A stretch of DNA of 64,000 nucleotides, taken from Hyposmocoma kahamanoa. Its lineage: Eukaryota > Arthropoda > Insecta > Lepidoptera > Cosmopterigidae. Position numbers and translations under genes: made by a program. The stretch is taken from positions 13,938,577 to 14,002,576 of the forward strand of contig NW_020654422.1 of the NCBI RefSeq assembly GCF_003589595.1, in the 5' to 3' direction. The notes below the pieces were generated by a model that was given only the letters and a program-made list of their open reading frames with translations, was not told the DNA's origin and did not search any database. Shown here piece by piece: positions 1 to 11,013 of the stretch (the stretch's first letter is position 1; each line of letters opens with the position of its first letter).

Positions 1-149
1 AAAGAGGATATAAAATATATATTTACTTTATTAGTACATTTTACAGTACATTAGGCCTTTACCACTTTTCCCATTGTATTGGGCTTGGTGTTCGGAAGAT
101 AGCGTATAATAATAAAATGTTCTTTAGCTTAATTTTTTTTATGGCTTTA

Positions 150-260
150 CCAACTCAGTCAGCCGTGGTCTTGGAATTCATAAATGGTTCGAATCGTTGG
201 TTTGTTTGAAAAAGCAAATACACTCGATTTCGATAAAAACACAGTTTCATTTCCAATAGA
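150..260 (-). mobile_element. FB-1 foldback element fragment
   Basis: Contains 'ttggtttgtttgaaaaagca' followed by an 'agtttcatttcc' end, matching one arm of the fuller FB-1 copy at 50616-50822. Only one arm and part of the centre remain. Confidence 0.55.
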
Positions 261-593
261 TAATTCTTATTTTAAACACGATACACCAGACATACCATTA
301 TACAACCTTCAGAGAATGCTTGCATGTTAAAGCTATATTATATTCAGCAATTCGTTACTTTAATACGCTTGTGATGCATATCATTACCATGTTGAGTAAT
401 ACAGGAAGTTTCGGTGCTAGGAAACTTGCTAATATCAGTGGCAACGATTTATAAGATTAAATAGTGATATTTAGTAGAGCGATGATAAAATTTATTTCAA
501 AATGTGAAATTAAGAAATGTTACAAAAAGGTCCGATTATATTGAAGTAAGTGATTCAAAAAAAGAATTAATTAACCCGTTAAAGATATAATGC
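261..593. other. no feature recognised
   Basis: AT-rich sequence with stops in all frames. I see no repeat shared with the rest of the window. Confidence 0.5.
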
Positions 594-1141
594 TTAACCC
601 TTTCATGGAATGTAACAGCGTTTACACAGAATATAGTACGGAGTAGGTACCCCACTTCGCAATATGGATCTCAAAAAACCAACTATGAGTTTTACAGTGC
701 GATTTTCAAGTACTTTTTGTGTATAGTTGCCGCATACTGCTTTTCCATAAAAAAGTATGAACATCATATTACCAAAATTCAATGATTACATCGACTGTGA
801 ACTGGTAATCGGTACTATCTCAATTTTGACAACTCTACAGGTGGAGAAAAGAATTGTTTGCGTCGTTCATATAGCATCTGGTTTATGAAATAAAAATTTA
901 TTACACATGTATGTATGTACACTACGTATTTTTATTTAATAAACCATATGCTATATAAATGTCGCAAACAATTTTTTTCTTCATCGTGTAAAGTTGTCAA
1001 AATTGAAATAGTAGCGGTTGCCAGTTCACAGTCGATATTGAATATTTTATATTGAATTAAAATTTGAATTAAAACTACGGCAGAATAAGTACTGAAAATT
1101 TGTGTGCTACCTTATTTAAGTGTTGTCCATGAAAGGGTCAA
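594..1141. mobile_element. piggyBac-like TTAA MITE, palindromic, copy 1
   Basis: The element starts TTAACCCTTTCATGGA and ends TCCATGAAAGGGTCAA, so short terminal inverted repeats lie next to TTAA on the left and a decayed TCAA on the right. TTAA target sites are the hallmark of piggyBac-type insertion. Inside, about 85 bp around 810-900 ('caattttgacaactctacag', 'gaattgtttgcg') return in reverse complement around 930-1020, so most of the element can fold into one long hairpin. It has no coding capacity and is presumably mobilised in trans. A second copy at 30206-31610 lacks the central hairpin and carries a mariner insertion. Confidence 0.72.
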
Positions 1142-1440
1142 ATAGTACTCAAATTGTGAATATACCGTGTAGTTGTATATCAAACAAAAATGATTGCAAT
1201 GGCTATTTGACAAGCAATCTCGGGATACAGATTTCTTATAATGATTCTAAGACACCTGCATCATTACATATTCATGCATTATTATAACTCTCAAGACACG
1301 AATTGATGCTTTGTGAGTTATATTGATTTTAAATGGTAATTATTAGCGTTTTTCTGACGCGTTCGCTCATTTGGTGCTATATTGACATAATTGTAATTTT
1401 GACAAAATTGAATTAAGTATGGTAACACATTTTGTAACAT
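1142..1440. other. no feature recognised
   Basis: AT-rich spacer without a repeat or an open frame of note. Confidence 0.45.
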
Positions 1441-1690
1441 AAAAAAACCAACCTCAAAACTTCATTGTATTACATCTATTTTCCAAGTTTTATTGAAATC
1501 AGTTACCGGAAAGTGCGTAAAACCAGATTTATCCCCTAGTTTGCCACCCTTAGAGGTGGAATATTTTCTTCAAATTTAAATGAGACCTACCTTCTTTCCA
1601 ACAAAAAAGATCATCAAACTCGGTTTCTGAATGCCGGAGTAAGCGGGTAACATCTCTCATCTCAATCTCCTTTTTTGAAGTCGGTTATGT
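1441..1690 (-). mobile_element. REP-P repeat, copy 1
   Basis: Read on the minus strand it begins 'aaccgacttcaaaaaaggag' and ends near 'gaggttggtttttt'. The centre 'ggtggaatattttcttcaaa' is shared with copies at 16993-17449, 24801-25015 and 42092-42265. I recognise this as a common lepidopteran dispersed repeat; its transposon class is not clear to me. Confidence 0.65.
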
Positions 1691-2948
1691 ATCAAGTGTT
1701 TACGTTTGAAGAAAATTAACTGTCATTTTAAATGTATATAGATTGTAAAAGAACACAATGTTTTATTGACACGTCACAAATTTGAATTAAAATTAAAAAA
1801 TCAATTCAAATCCATTTCCTGTACCATTACAAAAAGTACAATTGCGTCAGTATTATTTTTTTGTGCCTTCCCTAACCATTAAGGGCTATAGCAAAATATC
1901 AGCGAGGGTGCTTCATTGTCCTTTGTAGCTGAGTCATAGATTCACTTGACATGTGTTTCTATTAATGAATTCTTTTTTGTATTGTATTGCATCAAATAAA
2001 ATATTTCGTTTTTAAATTTATTTGAGTGCCACTACTTTTCTTTGTGTAGTAGTGAATGAACCACGAACGTATGCCCGAGGTGGCCCAGATTTGCTTGTGG
2101 CGCGAGCTCGCCCATACAAATCCTTTAAAATCACAGGCCGTGTGAAACAAACTGCTACGCACATTTTAAATATTTGTTTCTAAGGTCCACAAATGCGTAC
2201 GTGTTATTTAAATTAATTATTTAATTATTTAATTTTGTCACTACGTTATCGATACTTCTCTGTGGAGAAGTTCTGGCAAGTATATATATAATAATATAGC
2301 ACGTAGTTAAGAGATCCATATAGCAAAACGGATTCATGATTCATTAATGACGTAAGGTATAATTTACAATGATATCTATTGAAAGTGAAAACCAGCCGCA
2401 TTGCGCTGTATGTATCCATATAAGTCCAATATGTATTGTTAACAAGTATCAACTTAAAGAAAGTTCAACTCTTAACTTTTCATGTAAATGTTTGTAGAAA
2501 GATAAATAAAAAAACCTCAACGTTGTTTATTATCCAAATTTTACTTAATTTAGAACTTTTATAATTCCTGTTAAAGTTTTTGCTACAAAGATTGTTAACA
2601 TTGTTGCGTTACACCTGGAACGGGGTGTTTACATCCATTAGTACGAACAACTTTTACTTCCCCTCCGAAATCGTAAAAAGAATCAGTTTTCGCGGTGTTA
2701 GAGCGGTCTTCTCAGTAAAATTTTCGTATTAATGAATGAGATTCATTCCCTGTCGTGAATAACGTCCTTAAGTTAACATTTTGTATTATAAATTAAACGT
2801 TGTAAACAAAATGGGGTTCACAAAAGGACCCTCCACACACGACGTACCAATCTGTTCCTGTAAGTATGGCGCCAGAGAAACAATCAGAGAGTACAATTTG
2901 CCGATTCTAGGCATATCCTTTCAACGCTTTAGCAAGCGTTATACCTCC
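1691..2948. other. no gene recognised in AT-rich DNA
   Basis: Short chance ORFs at 2246-2452 (-) and 2781-2963 (+) have no recognisable domain. There is a small hairpin 'cactac...gtagtg' near 2029-2053. Nothing else stands out. Confidence 0.5.
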
Positions 2949-3077
2949 GTAGGGCTAGCATGACAGGGCGCAACTTGCGCGAGAGCGACGTAAAACGTGA
3001 GATGTCTATGCGAGAACAGCAGCATCTCGCGATTTACGTCACTCTCGTGCTAGTCGCGCCTTGTTGTGCTACCCTAC
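2949..3077. mobile_element. short foldback MITE (~129 bp)
   Basis: Terminal inverted repeats read 'gtagggctagcatgacaggg' on the left and, in reverse complement, 'gtagggtagcacaacaaggc' on the right. The arms go on through 'cgagagcgacgtaaaacg' against 'cgagagtgacgtaaatcg', so nearly the whole element is a hairpin. It is GC-richer than its surroundings. Its right end runs straight into REP-A copy 1. Confidence 0.68.
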
Positions 3078-3317
3078 TGGTGCATGCTACCTTACCTGTT
3101 TCGATATTCCGGTTTTGAAGGGTAAGCGTGCTGGTGAAATTACAGACACATGAGACTTGCCAACTTATGTCTTAGAGTGATGGGCGCAGTGGCAGTGACC
3201 TTCAAATCTTTGAGATCTAAAGGTCTGAGTGGCACTACAGCTGCTATGGACAGGCGTGTCGCTTACAACTAAGCGCATGACTTGTTCGTCCAATTACTTG
3301 GTAGCATAAAAAAAAAT
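3078..3317 (+). mobile_element. REP-A copy 1
   Basis: In order: 'ttccggttttgaagggtaag', 'attacagacacatgagact', 'gggcgcagtggcagtg', 'ctatggacaggcgtgtc' and a terminal CATAAAAAAA-like tail. The 5' part ('tggtgcatgctacctta') differs from most other copies and is shared only with copy 2. The oriented A-rich tail suggests retrotransposition, but I cannot name the source element. Confidence 0.72.
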
Positions 3318-3796
3318 TACCATCAATACGACGAAGAGTGATAATAAGAAGAAGAGTGGTTGTCTTTCTATTTCCATCGTTTCTCTTTGCTATATAATTG
3401 CAAAAAAGGTTTTACGTTCAAGAGCAAAAGGATTGTTTTCCAAACATGGAGGCTTAAGGTCATTTCCTGTATCAATAACCCCTTTCACAAACTTTTCCTA
3501 TTTGTTTTACCACTAAGTGAGCACTAAGTCGTGATCCTACACCTCCAGTCTCTGAACGAGGGAGTTAAGTAATTAACCCCAATACTCTGGAAGTCAGATC
3601 TACAACTAGGGGCACGAGAATCGCGACAAGCGTTAAGCGGTTATTAGAGGAAAGCGTTGGTCAATATCCCAAAATTGAACATAACAAAAGTTAATCAATT
3701 TATAACGAGACTAAGTATATGACGTATCCACTTCAGAAGTTTCTTAATTTGCAGCAAAAGATAAATAAATATAGTAACAAGTTACTTTGATAACTA
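3318..3796. other. no feature recognised
   Basis: Spacer between two REP-A copies of the same subtype; no gene seen. Confidence 0.45.
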
Positions 3797-3950
3797 ACCC
3801 TACTGGTGCATGCTACCTTACCTGTTTCTGTATTCCGGTTTTGAATGGTAAGCGTGCTGTCGAAATTACAGACACATGAGACTTGCCGACTTATGTCTTA
3901 GAGTGATAGGCGAAGTGGCAGTGTCCTTCAAATCTTTGAGATCTAAAGGT
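3797..3950 (+). mobile_element. REP-A copy 2, 3'-truncated
   Basis: Starts 'accctactggtgcatgctac' exactly as copy 1 does at 3071, then breaks off after 'gatctaaaggt' without the A-tail. Confidence 0.68.
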
Positions 3951-4350
3951 GACACTACCGCGTAAATGCTGGTACTTGATGGATTACCATGCAGGTTCTG
4001 GTGAACCTGGTAGCGGTTCTTTTTTGCACAACAAACTCTTGTTTACATCAAACCACGTGGCATTTCGTGACAGACTAGAATAGAATGTAGGTGGGATAAC
4101 AGCGTGACGTAGACGCAGTACGGGAAGCAAAATCCACTGATCTACCAATCGCGCGCTCGATACGACACTCCCCCGCCGCCACCACCAATTAGATTTAAAA
4201 TGCGTTTTTTTCTGCGCATTTAAGGTTATTGTTCAAAATGTTTGCAAGTGCCGTGCAACCTTTAGATCAAATTTGTTTACCGCAATTAAATAAAAAATAT
4301 GAATGTACGAAATTTATTTTTTGATTTATTTTTTTAGCGATTTGGGTTCA
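3951..4350. other. no gene; moderately GC-rich patch
   Basis: 4070-4180 is richer in CpG and ends with a 'ccgccgccaccacc' run, but no frame is long or recognisable. Confidence 0.4.
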
Positions 4351-4548
4351 GGGGGTCTGCTCTCGATCTCCATCCGACATCCGTCCGAAACCATTACTGC
4401 CAAATATGCAATACTTGACCAAATGAAAAGACACGTAATGCGAATGAAGCTTCATACGTGATACTTGTCTTTTAATTTTGTCGAATGTTACTTATTTGAC
4501 AGTAATTGTTTCGGACGGATGTCGGACGGAGATCGAGAGTAGACCCCC
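4351..4548. mobile_element. MITE with ~55 bp terminal inverted repeats
   Basis: Left arm 'gggggtctgctctcgatctc' continues 'ccgacatccgtccgaaac'. The right arm in reverse complement is 'gggggtctactctcgatctc' then 'ccgacatccgtccgaaac'. Arms are nearly identical over about 55 bases, the centre is AT-rich, and nothing is encoded. I could not fix the target duplication. Confidence 0.78.
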
Positions 4549-4622
4549 AGTTTCAGATATAGATATAAATGACCTCTGTAAATATGGCGAGGGAGCAAAT
4601 CAATACATTGTATTGTTACGTC

Positions 4623-4755
4623 ATTAATACAAAGATCGAACACTAACAAAAATTCCTTCGATCCGGCTGGATTCAAACCACCGCCTTTAGCATATTGTGC
4701 CTGACGCTCTCCCAACTGAGCTACGGAACAAACCAGCAGACGTTGCGAATTTAAA
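4623..4755 (-). mobile_element. SINE-F copy 1 (tRNA-derived)
   Basis: On the minus strand: 'tagctcagttgggagagcgt' (A box/D arm, resembling tRNA-Phe), then 'ggtttgaatccagcc' (B box region), then the tail 'gttcgatctttgtattaat'. Internal pol III promoter boxes plus a family-specific tail identify a tRNA-derived SINE. The head does not fold as a complete tRNA, so it is not a tRNA gene. Confidence 0.75.
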
Positions 4756-5520
4756 AAGCTTTATGTCCATACAATAAGTGCGATAAAGACGTTACGTGTT
4801 TCGCTGTCGCTTGGATCACACACCGATGCGATATGTGTAGTAACTCCTATAGTCGTTCATTCGCTGTTTTTCTTACCCCATTCTTTAAGTAGCAAAAGTT
4901 TAAAATTCAATCAATTTTGCGCTCCGCAGACCCTTTTCACAGTTCGGTTATTTTCCCCGTAATTCTCTCCGTTCGTTGTATTTGGTAGAACTCGTGTTTT
5001 CATATTAATGTGGCGAATTATTTATTATGCTAAATTAATATTCAACTCCAGTGTTTTGAACCGTTTGTGTCATTGAGCCAGTCATTGTCTGGATGACTGA
5101 GTTTTATTTCCGACGAAATTGTAACGAGTAGTAGACTTGGTTTTTATCTCTCTCGGAGCGAAGCACAAATACAATTTCTGGATGATTACTTTGTTTACGG
5201 AACCATCTCCATAATGAAGTTTTTGGCGGTTTGAGTACATCGTCGACAAAGCGGTATGATTTAAGACCCGGCTTTTTTCTCCAAATTAAGTTATAAAAAG
5301 AATCTTACTTCAAGTAACTATTATCTTTCAGCAAACTCTTCCATACCATTAGTCGTAAAAAAATATTTCCATTGCCAAGAGCGTTTCTTCCAATTTTCAA
5401 ATGTAATAAACTTGCCTACAACATCACACACTTCAATTGAAAATTATAAACACTACAAGGCACTAATATGTCTATAAGGTACATAGAAATTTGCCAACCT
5501 CAGTGGCTCACCGGCTAACA
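4756..5520. other. no feature recognised
   Basis: AT-rich, stops in all frames, no repeat relationship seen within the window. Confidence 0.45.
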
Positions 5521-5822
5521 ATTTTGGCACCAAGTGACGGGACGAAGAAGTCATGAGCCCGGTGTTAAACGACACGCATGTTTTTAGCAGTTCCAGTGCC
5601 GCTCGGAGCTTTAAATCGCAAAGATCTGAAAGCCACTGCTTCTGCACCCATTACCCTGAGATACAAGTTGACAAGTCTCATATTCCTGTAGTTTCACCCG
5701 CACCCTTACCCTTCAAATCTGGAACGAAATGTTCACATTCCTGCTTGTCGACAGAAATAGGTTAGGTGACAGTACTTCCCTGGACAAACTCTTTCACAAG
5801 GAGCTTTACTGCTACTGTAGTA
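5521..5822 (-). mobile_element. REP-A copy 3, near full length
   Basis: Runs from the tail-proximal 'caccaagtgacgggacgaa' to the 5' end 'ctctttcacaaggagct'. ORFs at 5453-5647 (-) and 5553-5765 (+) are shadows of this repeat. Confidence 0.72.
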
Positions 5823-6044
5823 AGTTTTTATCCAGGTGTTCTGAGTGAAACCATCAGAGTTAATGCAGTTTACTCTAGTACTTATAACTACGGGAAATTC
5901 AATAGTTTGAAACCGGATAAATGGTATGATTAGCTGGTTTATTTTACAAGTTAACTGTGTTGAAAATCATGGATTTACAGTACCAAAAAAAAAAAAAACT
6001 CAAAAGCATTAGTAATAAACTTTGAAAATTAATATTGTTAACAA

Positions 6045-6240
6045 CATTTGAATGCCCGAGGATGGAAGGCGATGGCGGAGACGGTCGAGAAGGCGTTGAC
6101 GGAACGATCTTGACGGGTTTGAGGAGTGGTGGGAAATTGCAAAAGACAGGGAGCATTGGAGGATTTTTCGTGGAGACCTTTACCCAGCAGTAGGATCAAT
6201 AGGTTAATAAAATAAACAAAACAAAAACAAATTTAAAAAA
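6045..6240 (+). mobile_element. LINE 3' end, RTE-like, with stop codons
   Basis: In one frame from 6053, 'MPEDGRRWRRRSRRR', a stop, then 'RNDLDGFEEWWEIAKDREHW' and 'PAVGSIG' before a stop at about 6205. This matches the known C-terminus of insect non-LTR retrotransposon proteins (pattern RPRRRWRDDLD...W...A.DR..W). An A-rich 3' tail (aataaacaaaacaaaaacaa) follows. Only the last ~50 codons remain, as expected for 5'-truncated LINE insertion. Confidence 0.68.
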
Positions 6241-6999
6241 ATATTTACATGACAACAACAAAATTCAGACAAGATACTCATTACAGATAGTATGTACGTT
6301 TCATAAATTATCAATTAAGCTACTTTACATTATATAGGATTATGAAGGGGTTTATAACAGGGATTATAAAGGTTTAGAATGTGATAAACACTTTCTATTT
6401 ACTTGAAAAGATAGATGACGATAATGACGATGCCTCGCATTCGTTCTACTATAGCGAGAGCGTTCAAGAAACTATATATAAATATGTTAAGGACTAAGCT
6501 CGTTGGCCCTTTAATATCTTTTTTGTTATGATGTGGCTAACGTACATATACATCGGAAACATATACATTTGGTATGTCTCATTTACAACGATGACGTCAA
6601 GAAATACGACCACGAAAGCGCAATAAGGTAACACTATTTCCTAAACCATAAACCTGATGTAATATTTTCTAACAAATCCCACGTGTTCATCAAAACACAA
6701 AACATATTTGCTTTTCCCCAATTTTCAGCTCAAAATATAAACATAAAAAGCCTGTCAAGAGTCTGTTCTATAATATTAGAGGGTTTTGTCGGTTTTCTCC
6801 ACTTTAATAAAGGTTTTTTATAATATATATAAAGGTTAATAAATGTAATTGTTGTAAAACCTATTAAATGTAAACATATCTTAAATTAAGCTAAATGTTA
6901 GTCATAATGTCATGAAAATTTATCCGTACGGCAAATCCTAATTTATAAAACATTCAGTAATATCACTGTTATTCTTTGTCACGTACCTACACTAAAGTA
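6241..6999. other. no feature recognised
   Basis: AT-rich, no open frame above about 60 codons, no shared repeat. Confidence 0.5.
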
Positions 7000-7211
7000 T
7001 AAGGGCGCCTTCAATTAGACGCTTGTAGAAGCGCTGTAGCGCCACTACCAATTTTCGTAATATTTAGAAGCGCAGTTGCAAAGCCATTATTATGACACGT
7101 GCTCGCCACTTTTGCAGTCACAATAAGTGAAGCACCACAGACGTGCGGCTTTCACACCACAGTGGCGCCACTGCAGCGCTTTTACTAACGTGTACTTTGA
7201 AAGCGCCCTTA
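7000..7211. mobile_element. MITE, 'taagggcgc' termini
   Basis: Left end 'taagggcgccttcaattaga' and right end, reverse-complemented, 'taagggcgctttcaaagtac'. The sub-terminal 'agcgctgtagcgccact' pairs with 'agcgctgcagtggcgccact'. The flanks fit a TA, or TAA/TTA, target duplication. 212 bp, non-coding. Confidence 0.75.
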
Positions 7212-7283
7212 TTTATAACCAAGAATCAGGACATCTACAAGACAACGTTAATCTTCATTTATTTTTGATAAAATCATGACGCA

Positions 7284-7600
7284 ATTAAAAACCAAAAACA
7301 AAGATCAACAACAAGCACATAGAAAAAAATCGTGAGGTCCACGCCGGTTCGTTCCGTGGCTTAGTTTACATAGCGTCAGACACAGTTTCTTAGGAGACGA
7401 AGGAAGGAATTTTTTGTAAGTGTTTGATCGCTCTATAATTATAACTTTTATTGTTATTTACAGTACCAACTACAATTATAAGTGCTTTGTTACTAACCGC
7501 TATGGATGAATATTCCGAAATAAAGAAATTTGAATTTGAATATAACAAACTAGTGGAGTAAATTCACAAAAAAATATTGAAATCATCGTGGTGAAACATC
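7284..7600 (+). mobile_element. SINE-F copy 2, interrupted
   Basis: Head region 7284-7400 ('acaacaagcacatag', 'ttccgtggcttagtt') and tail 'gtgtttgatcgctc' run to 7445. The more distal body 'ataacaaactagtggagta' resumes at 7541. The intervening ~95 bases end 'aaagaaatttgaatttgaa', which looks like a LINE 3' terminus and probably represents a nested insertion. Confidence 0.62.
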
Positions 7601-8048
7601 CTCACAATTAATTACAATCATTACACAACTTTTCTAAAATACATTCTTGCGGTCAAAACCAAAAGGTTTCGTAACATTTTCATAAGAGTACCCTAAAAAT
7701 ATAAAACGTATTTCATGGAGCAACTTTATTTTACAGTTTGCGGCGTGATTCGGGCGCAGTGGCTAACGAACCAGGAGTTGCGGCGGTATTTGCACAACAT
7801 TGTCTGCCGAACTGAAGGATATTTCTCGCAGTATACGATGGAACGTGTTTATTTTTGACGCTTTTGTTTCAAACTCACGTCATTGATTCAGTATTGGTAG
7901 ATGAGCGTTATTTTTAAATATTAGGTGCATTGTCAACTAAAACGGACCGATGTCTTTGTTTCTGCAATATATTTTCGGTATAATATTCTCCTAAGATCCG
8001 GCAAACAACAAAAGAATTACATTAAAATTTACTAATGTATCAAAAGAA
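7601..8048. other. no feature recognised
   Basis: No gene seen. 7740-7850 is slightly GC-richer without a readable frame. Confidence 0.4.
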
Positions 8049-8320
8049 GCCATGATAGCCTAATGGTTTGACTTACCGCCTCTCAAGCAAGGCCGTGGGT
8101 TCGAATCCAAGCGCGCATTCTGAGTTTCTCGGTAGTAGTGCGAAATTTAATTTGAAATTTACCATGAGCTTGAAACGTGCACGTCGAGCAAGGCTCACAA
8201 CTCTCGGAAAACTTGTGAAGTTCCCAACCCGCATTGGACCAGCGTGGCGGACTGTGGCCTAAACCCTCGCCTGAAAGACCCGTGCCTAGCAGTGGATGTG
8301 AGAATGGGTTGATGATGAAT
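8049..8320 (+). mobile_element. SINE-H copy 1 (tRNA-derived, GATGATG tail)
   Basis: A-box-like 'atagcctaatggtttga' at 8054 and B-box 'gtgggttcgaatcc' at 8095 form a tRNA-like head. The body carries 'gaaacgtgcacgtcgagcaa', 'agcgtggcggactgtggcc' and 'gacccgtgcctagcagtgg', and the end is 'gggttgatgatgaatg'. This architecture is that of a widespread lepidopteran SINE. ORFs on both strands here are chance frames. Confidence 0.78.
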
Positions 8321-8482
8321 GTACCTATCAAAAAAGCAACAGGGATTTGTTAAAGTATTTTTCTAGTAACCCTATATAGCGCTAAATTTGAATGTAATAT
8401 TTAAAATTATAATTTTGTACACTAGGCGTTTAGGTGATCAATAATATTGTATGGGTCTGAATCATTTCACATTTCGCTCATT

Positions 8483-8709
8483 CTCTAAAAAACTGTCATG
8501 ACACAGAAGCTGTTTTGAAAAAAAAATAATAATTGGACACTCGTGAGGCTGCTGTGACTTCAATACTTTACTCGTAATGGTTTTCGTACTTGTATGGTTT
8601 TGTTTATTGTGAAAGATATTGAACTTTTAGAGGAGTATTGACTATTATAGTATATATTATTCAATCTTCAATCAATCAGACTTTTCTGTGTTATGACAGT
8701 TTTTTAGAG
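8483..8709. mobile_element. MITE with 26-bp inverted repeats
   Basis: Left 'ctctaaaaaactgtcatgac' + 'acagaa'; right in reverse complement 'ctctaaaaaactgtcataac' + 'acagaa'. One mismatch across 26 bases. The inner 225 bp is AT-rich and non-coding. Confidence 0.7.
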
Positions 8710-8920
8710 TGTGGGCATTATTATCTATATTTTGATGCATACACCGAGCTTTAGGAGAATATTGACACCTCCACCTCCACCTGTTTAGTGAAAATGAGGA
8801 TAATTTAATTGCTTACTGAACCTGTTATTTTCTGTCAATGAGCTTTAAAGGCCTGCACAAAGCTACGAAGTAGTAAAATGTAAATTACATTATTTTCACA
8901 AAGTGAAATGACATGGGTAA

Positions 8921-9171
8921 GTTTTTTTTTATAACACGCATATCCATAACAGTTGCAGTGTCACTCAAAGCTTTAAATCGCAAAGATCTGAGGGGCACTG
9001 GCACTGCGCCCGTCACCCTGAGACATAAGTTGGCAAGTCCTATGTACTTGTAAGTTCACAAGCACCCTTACCCTTCAAAACCGGAACACAGTAATGCTGT
9101 CATTACTGCATGGTGGCAGAAATAAATAAGGTGACAGTACTACCCTGGATGAACTCTTTCACAAGGAGCTC
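8921..9171 (-). mobile_element. REP-A copy 4
   Basis: Contains the minus-strand forms of all REP-A blocks from 'ataacagttgcagtg' to 'ctctttcacaaggagct'. The segment just inside the tail is deleted. Confidence 0.72.
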
Positions 9172-9309
9172 AAAAGTTACATATATATTATGTAAAATTA
9201 AATTAAATTCAAAATAGCCAGTGCTTGGATTTATTGCGAAAACTATAAACCTAAGCACTGATATGACTATAGCGAAATCACCCTTTGAAAATGAAATATA
9301 AAAAAAGGT

Positions 9310-9560
9310 TACCTATCAGTAATTCGAAATGACATTTTCCAGAAATAGCGTTCGGTCGAAATTTCATAACCTCGAAAGTAATTTTGAGAGGAAAATGTTT
9401 TTCTTTTAAATCTAACTTAACCTAACCTAATCGTGTCTTTGCGATAAACATTCAACATATCCTGAAAGAACAATTGTTTCGTTATAATTCAGTTTTCGGT
9501 GTAATGAAAATTCGAACAAACGTTATTTCGGACAAAAAGAAATTCTACTTTGTGATAAAC
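9310..9560. mobile_element. possible MITE with diverged inverted repeats
   Basis: 'gaaatgacattttccagaaa' at about 9328 and, reverse-complemented, 'gttatttcggacaaaaagaa' near 9520 form an imperfect inverted pair. 'cttaacctaacctaatcg' lies in the centre. Arms are diverged, so boundaries are rough. Confidence 0.4.
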
Positions 9561-9691
9561 TACCAAAAAAAAAAATTTTTTTTGCTCTTTACACGTCTCA
9601 TGGTCACTGCTAACTATGTGAAAAAAAGAAATATTCCCTATATTAGATCCGAGAGGAAATAGTTGCCTTTACAATAAACTTAAACAATATT

Positions 9692-9890
9692 ATTATGACT
9701 ACAAAGATCGAACAAACTCAAAAAGAAATTCTTCGATCTGGCTCGAACCGGTGATTTTTCTTCAAACCGGTGCTATCGCTCTCCCAACTGAGCTACGGAC
9801 CGAATCAGCAGACCTTACTATTTTTTTTATATCCCCGTTGCAGACCTTTGTTTTTGGTTTTAACTGCCTTTTGCCGTAGCGCTACCTGTA
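9692..9890 (-). mobile_element. SINE-F copy 3
   Basis: Minus strand: 'tccgtagctcagttgggaga' A-box head, 'ggttcgagccag' B-box and 'gttcgatctttgtagtcat' tail. Confidence 0.72.
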
Positions 9891-10141
9891 AGGAACTTAA
9901 GAAAACTATAATAACAAATATTCTTTATTCACAAAAACAAAAACTGAATTCCGAGAAGTCCTGAACAGCTGCGTTCATTGAAAAATATTCTCCTTCATTT
10001 GGAGCACCATTATTTAACAATTTTATTCCCTTTTTTCCTGCAAATATAAAATACTAAAGCTGTGGAAGATCGCCAACTGTAAAGGTTATAATGCAAGCGT
10101 ACTTTTCTTTTTACAGTACATTTACACTTCACCCTTGATTC

Positions 10142-10603
10142 TCAGAGAAACTGTTTTGTGAAGTGTGTGTAGAACTTTATATTCTTTAGTACTTTTAAGG
10201 CGATGAGGTGCCCAAAATCGCTCAAATAAGGTGTTTTTGTGTAAGTTTTTAGGCGATAACATAGCACGTGGAACTTTGAAAATAGTACATCCTGTAACAC
10301 GTATCTTGAAGTGTATAAAGGCCTAAACTTAAAACGTTCAGCTAATAAGCTCGGTTTCGGATTTAAGTGTTCTTTCATAGCCGTCATGAGCTCCGAACAT
10401 GCTTTGGTCGCCGGCTTCGCGGATGTGCGCAAGCTCACCATTAGTTTATAATTCGCATATTCGCTGCCGATTACCGCAATTAACGTGGCCACTTTCACCT
10501 CACTTTTAACCGAGTTCGCAATGAAATATTGCTCTAACCGGTTCACATACATTTCCCAATTGTCCTTGACAATGTCCAAGGGTCCAATCTTTCCCATTGC
10601 CAT
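10142..10603 (-). pseudogene. Ty3/gypsy retrotransposon Gag fragment
   Basis: Starting at the ATG at 10603 the frame reads 'MAMGKIGPLDIVKDNWEMYV', then 'RLEQYFIAN', 'KVATLI', 'KPATKACSELM', 'MKEHLNPKPS' and 'AERFKFR'. This is the recognisable pattern of the Gag N-terminal region of Ty3/gypsy elements in insects: a helical capsid-like domain that in an intact element packages the RNA. After about residue 100 the pattern is lost, which suggests a frame change or rearrangement. No zinc knuckle, protease, reverse transcriptase or integrase follows on the minus strand, so this is a 3'-truncated relic. The frame can be extended upstream to 10723, but that part looks like leader rather than Gag. Confidence 0.68.
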
Positions 10604-10860
10604 TTTAAAGGTTTTACACAACCTTGGCTGCTCTTTAATGTACACGCGTGAACTCTGTTCGTCGCCACTGAAAAATATCTGTCTAGGAACCAGGTGGAGT
10701 CCTAGAGTCTTAATACAGAGCACAAATAAAACACGTCCGTTCGGTACTGTGTTTAATCACCAGACAAACTTTTTTTTTTTACTTGCTACTTTACATTTTA
10801 TCATAACTTACGTTTTCTACCTACATATCACTTTTTTTAGTGTTTTTACACTATCCAATT
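10604..10860 (-). mobile_element. gypsy leader and partial LTR upstream of gag
   Basis: Minus strand: 'accgaacggacgtgttttat' then 'cagtggcgacgaacag' shortly before the gag ATG. A 'gtggcgacga' junction upstream of gag is usual for this class. The LTR start cannot be placed because REP-A copy 5 begins at 10862 and no second LTR is seen. Confidence 0.4.
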
Positions 10861-10861
10861 A

Positions 10862-11013
10862 TGCATAACAGTTGCAGTGCCACTCAGAATGTTAAATCGT
10901 AAAGATCTTAGGGGCATTACCACTGTGCTCTTCACCCAGAGACATAAGTTGCAAAGTTCCAAGTGCTTATAATTTCACCAGCACCAGCCGCCGCTTGGCA
11001 GAATTAGGTAACG
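10862..11013 (-). mobile_element. REP-A copy 5, partial
   Basis: Begins 'ataacagttgcagtgccact' and includes 'cataagttg', 'aatttcaccagcac' and 'ggcagaattaggta'. The distal 5' block is missing. Confidence 0.68.

Noticed and set aside
9414..9431. 'cttaacctaacctaatcg' looks like the insect telomere repeat (TTAGG)n
   Set aside because: Only two to three imperfect units, inside a probable MITE, with no long array.
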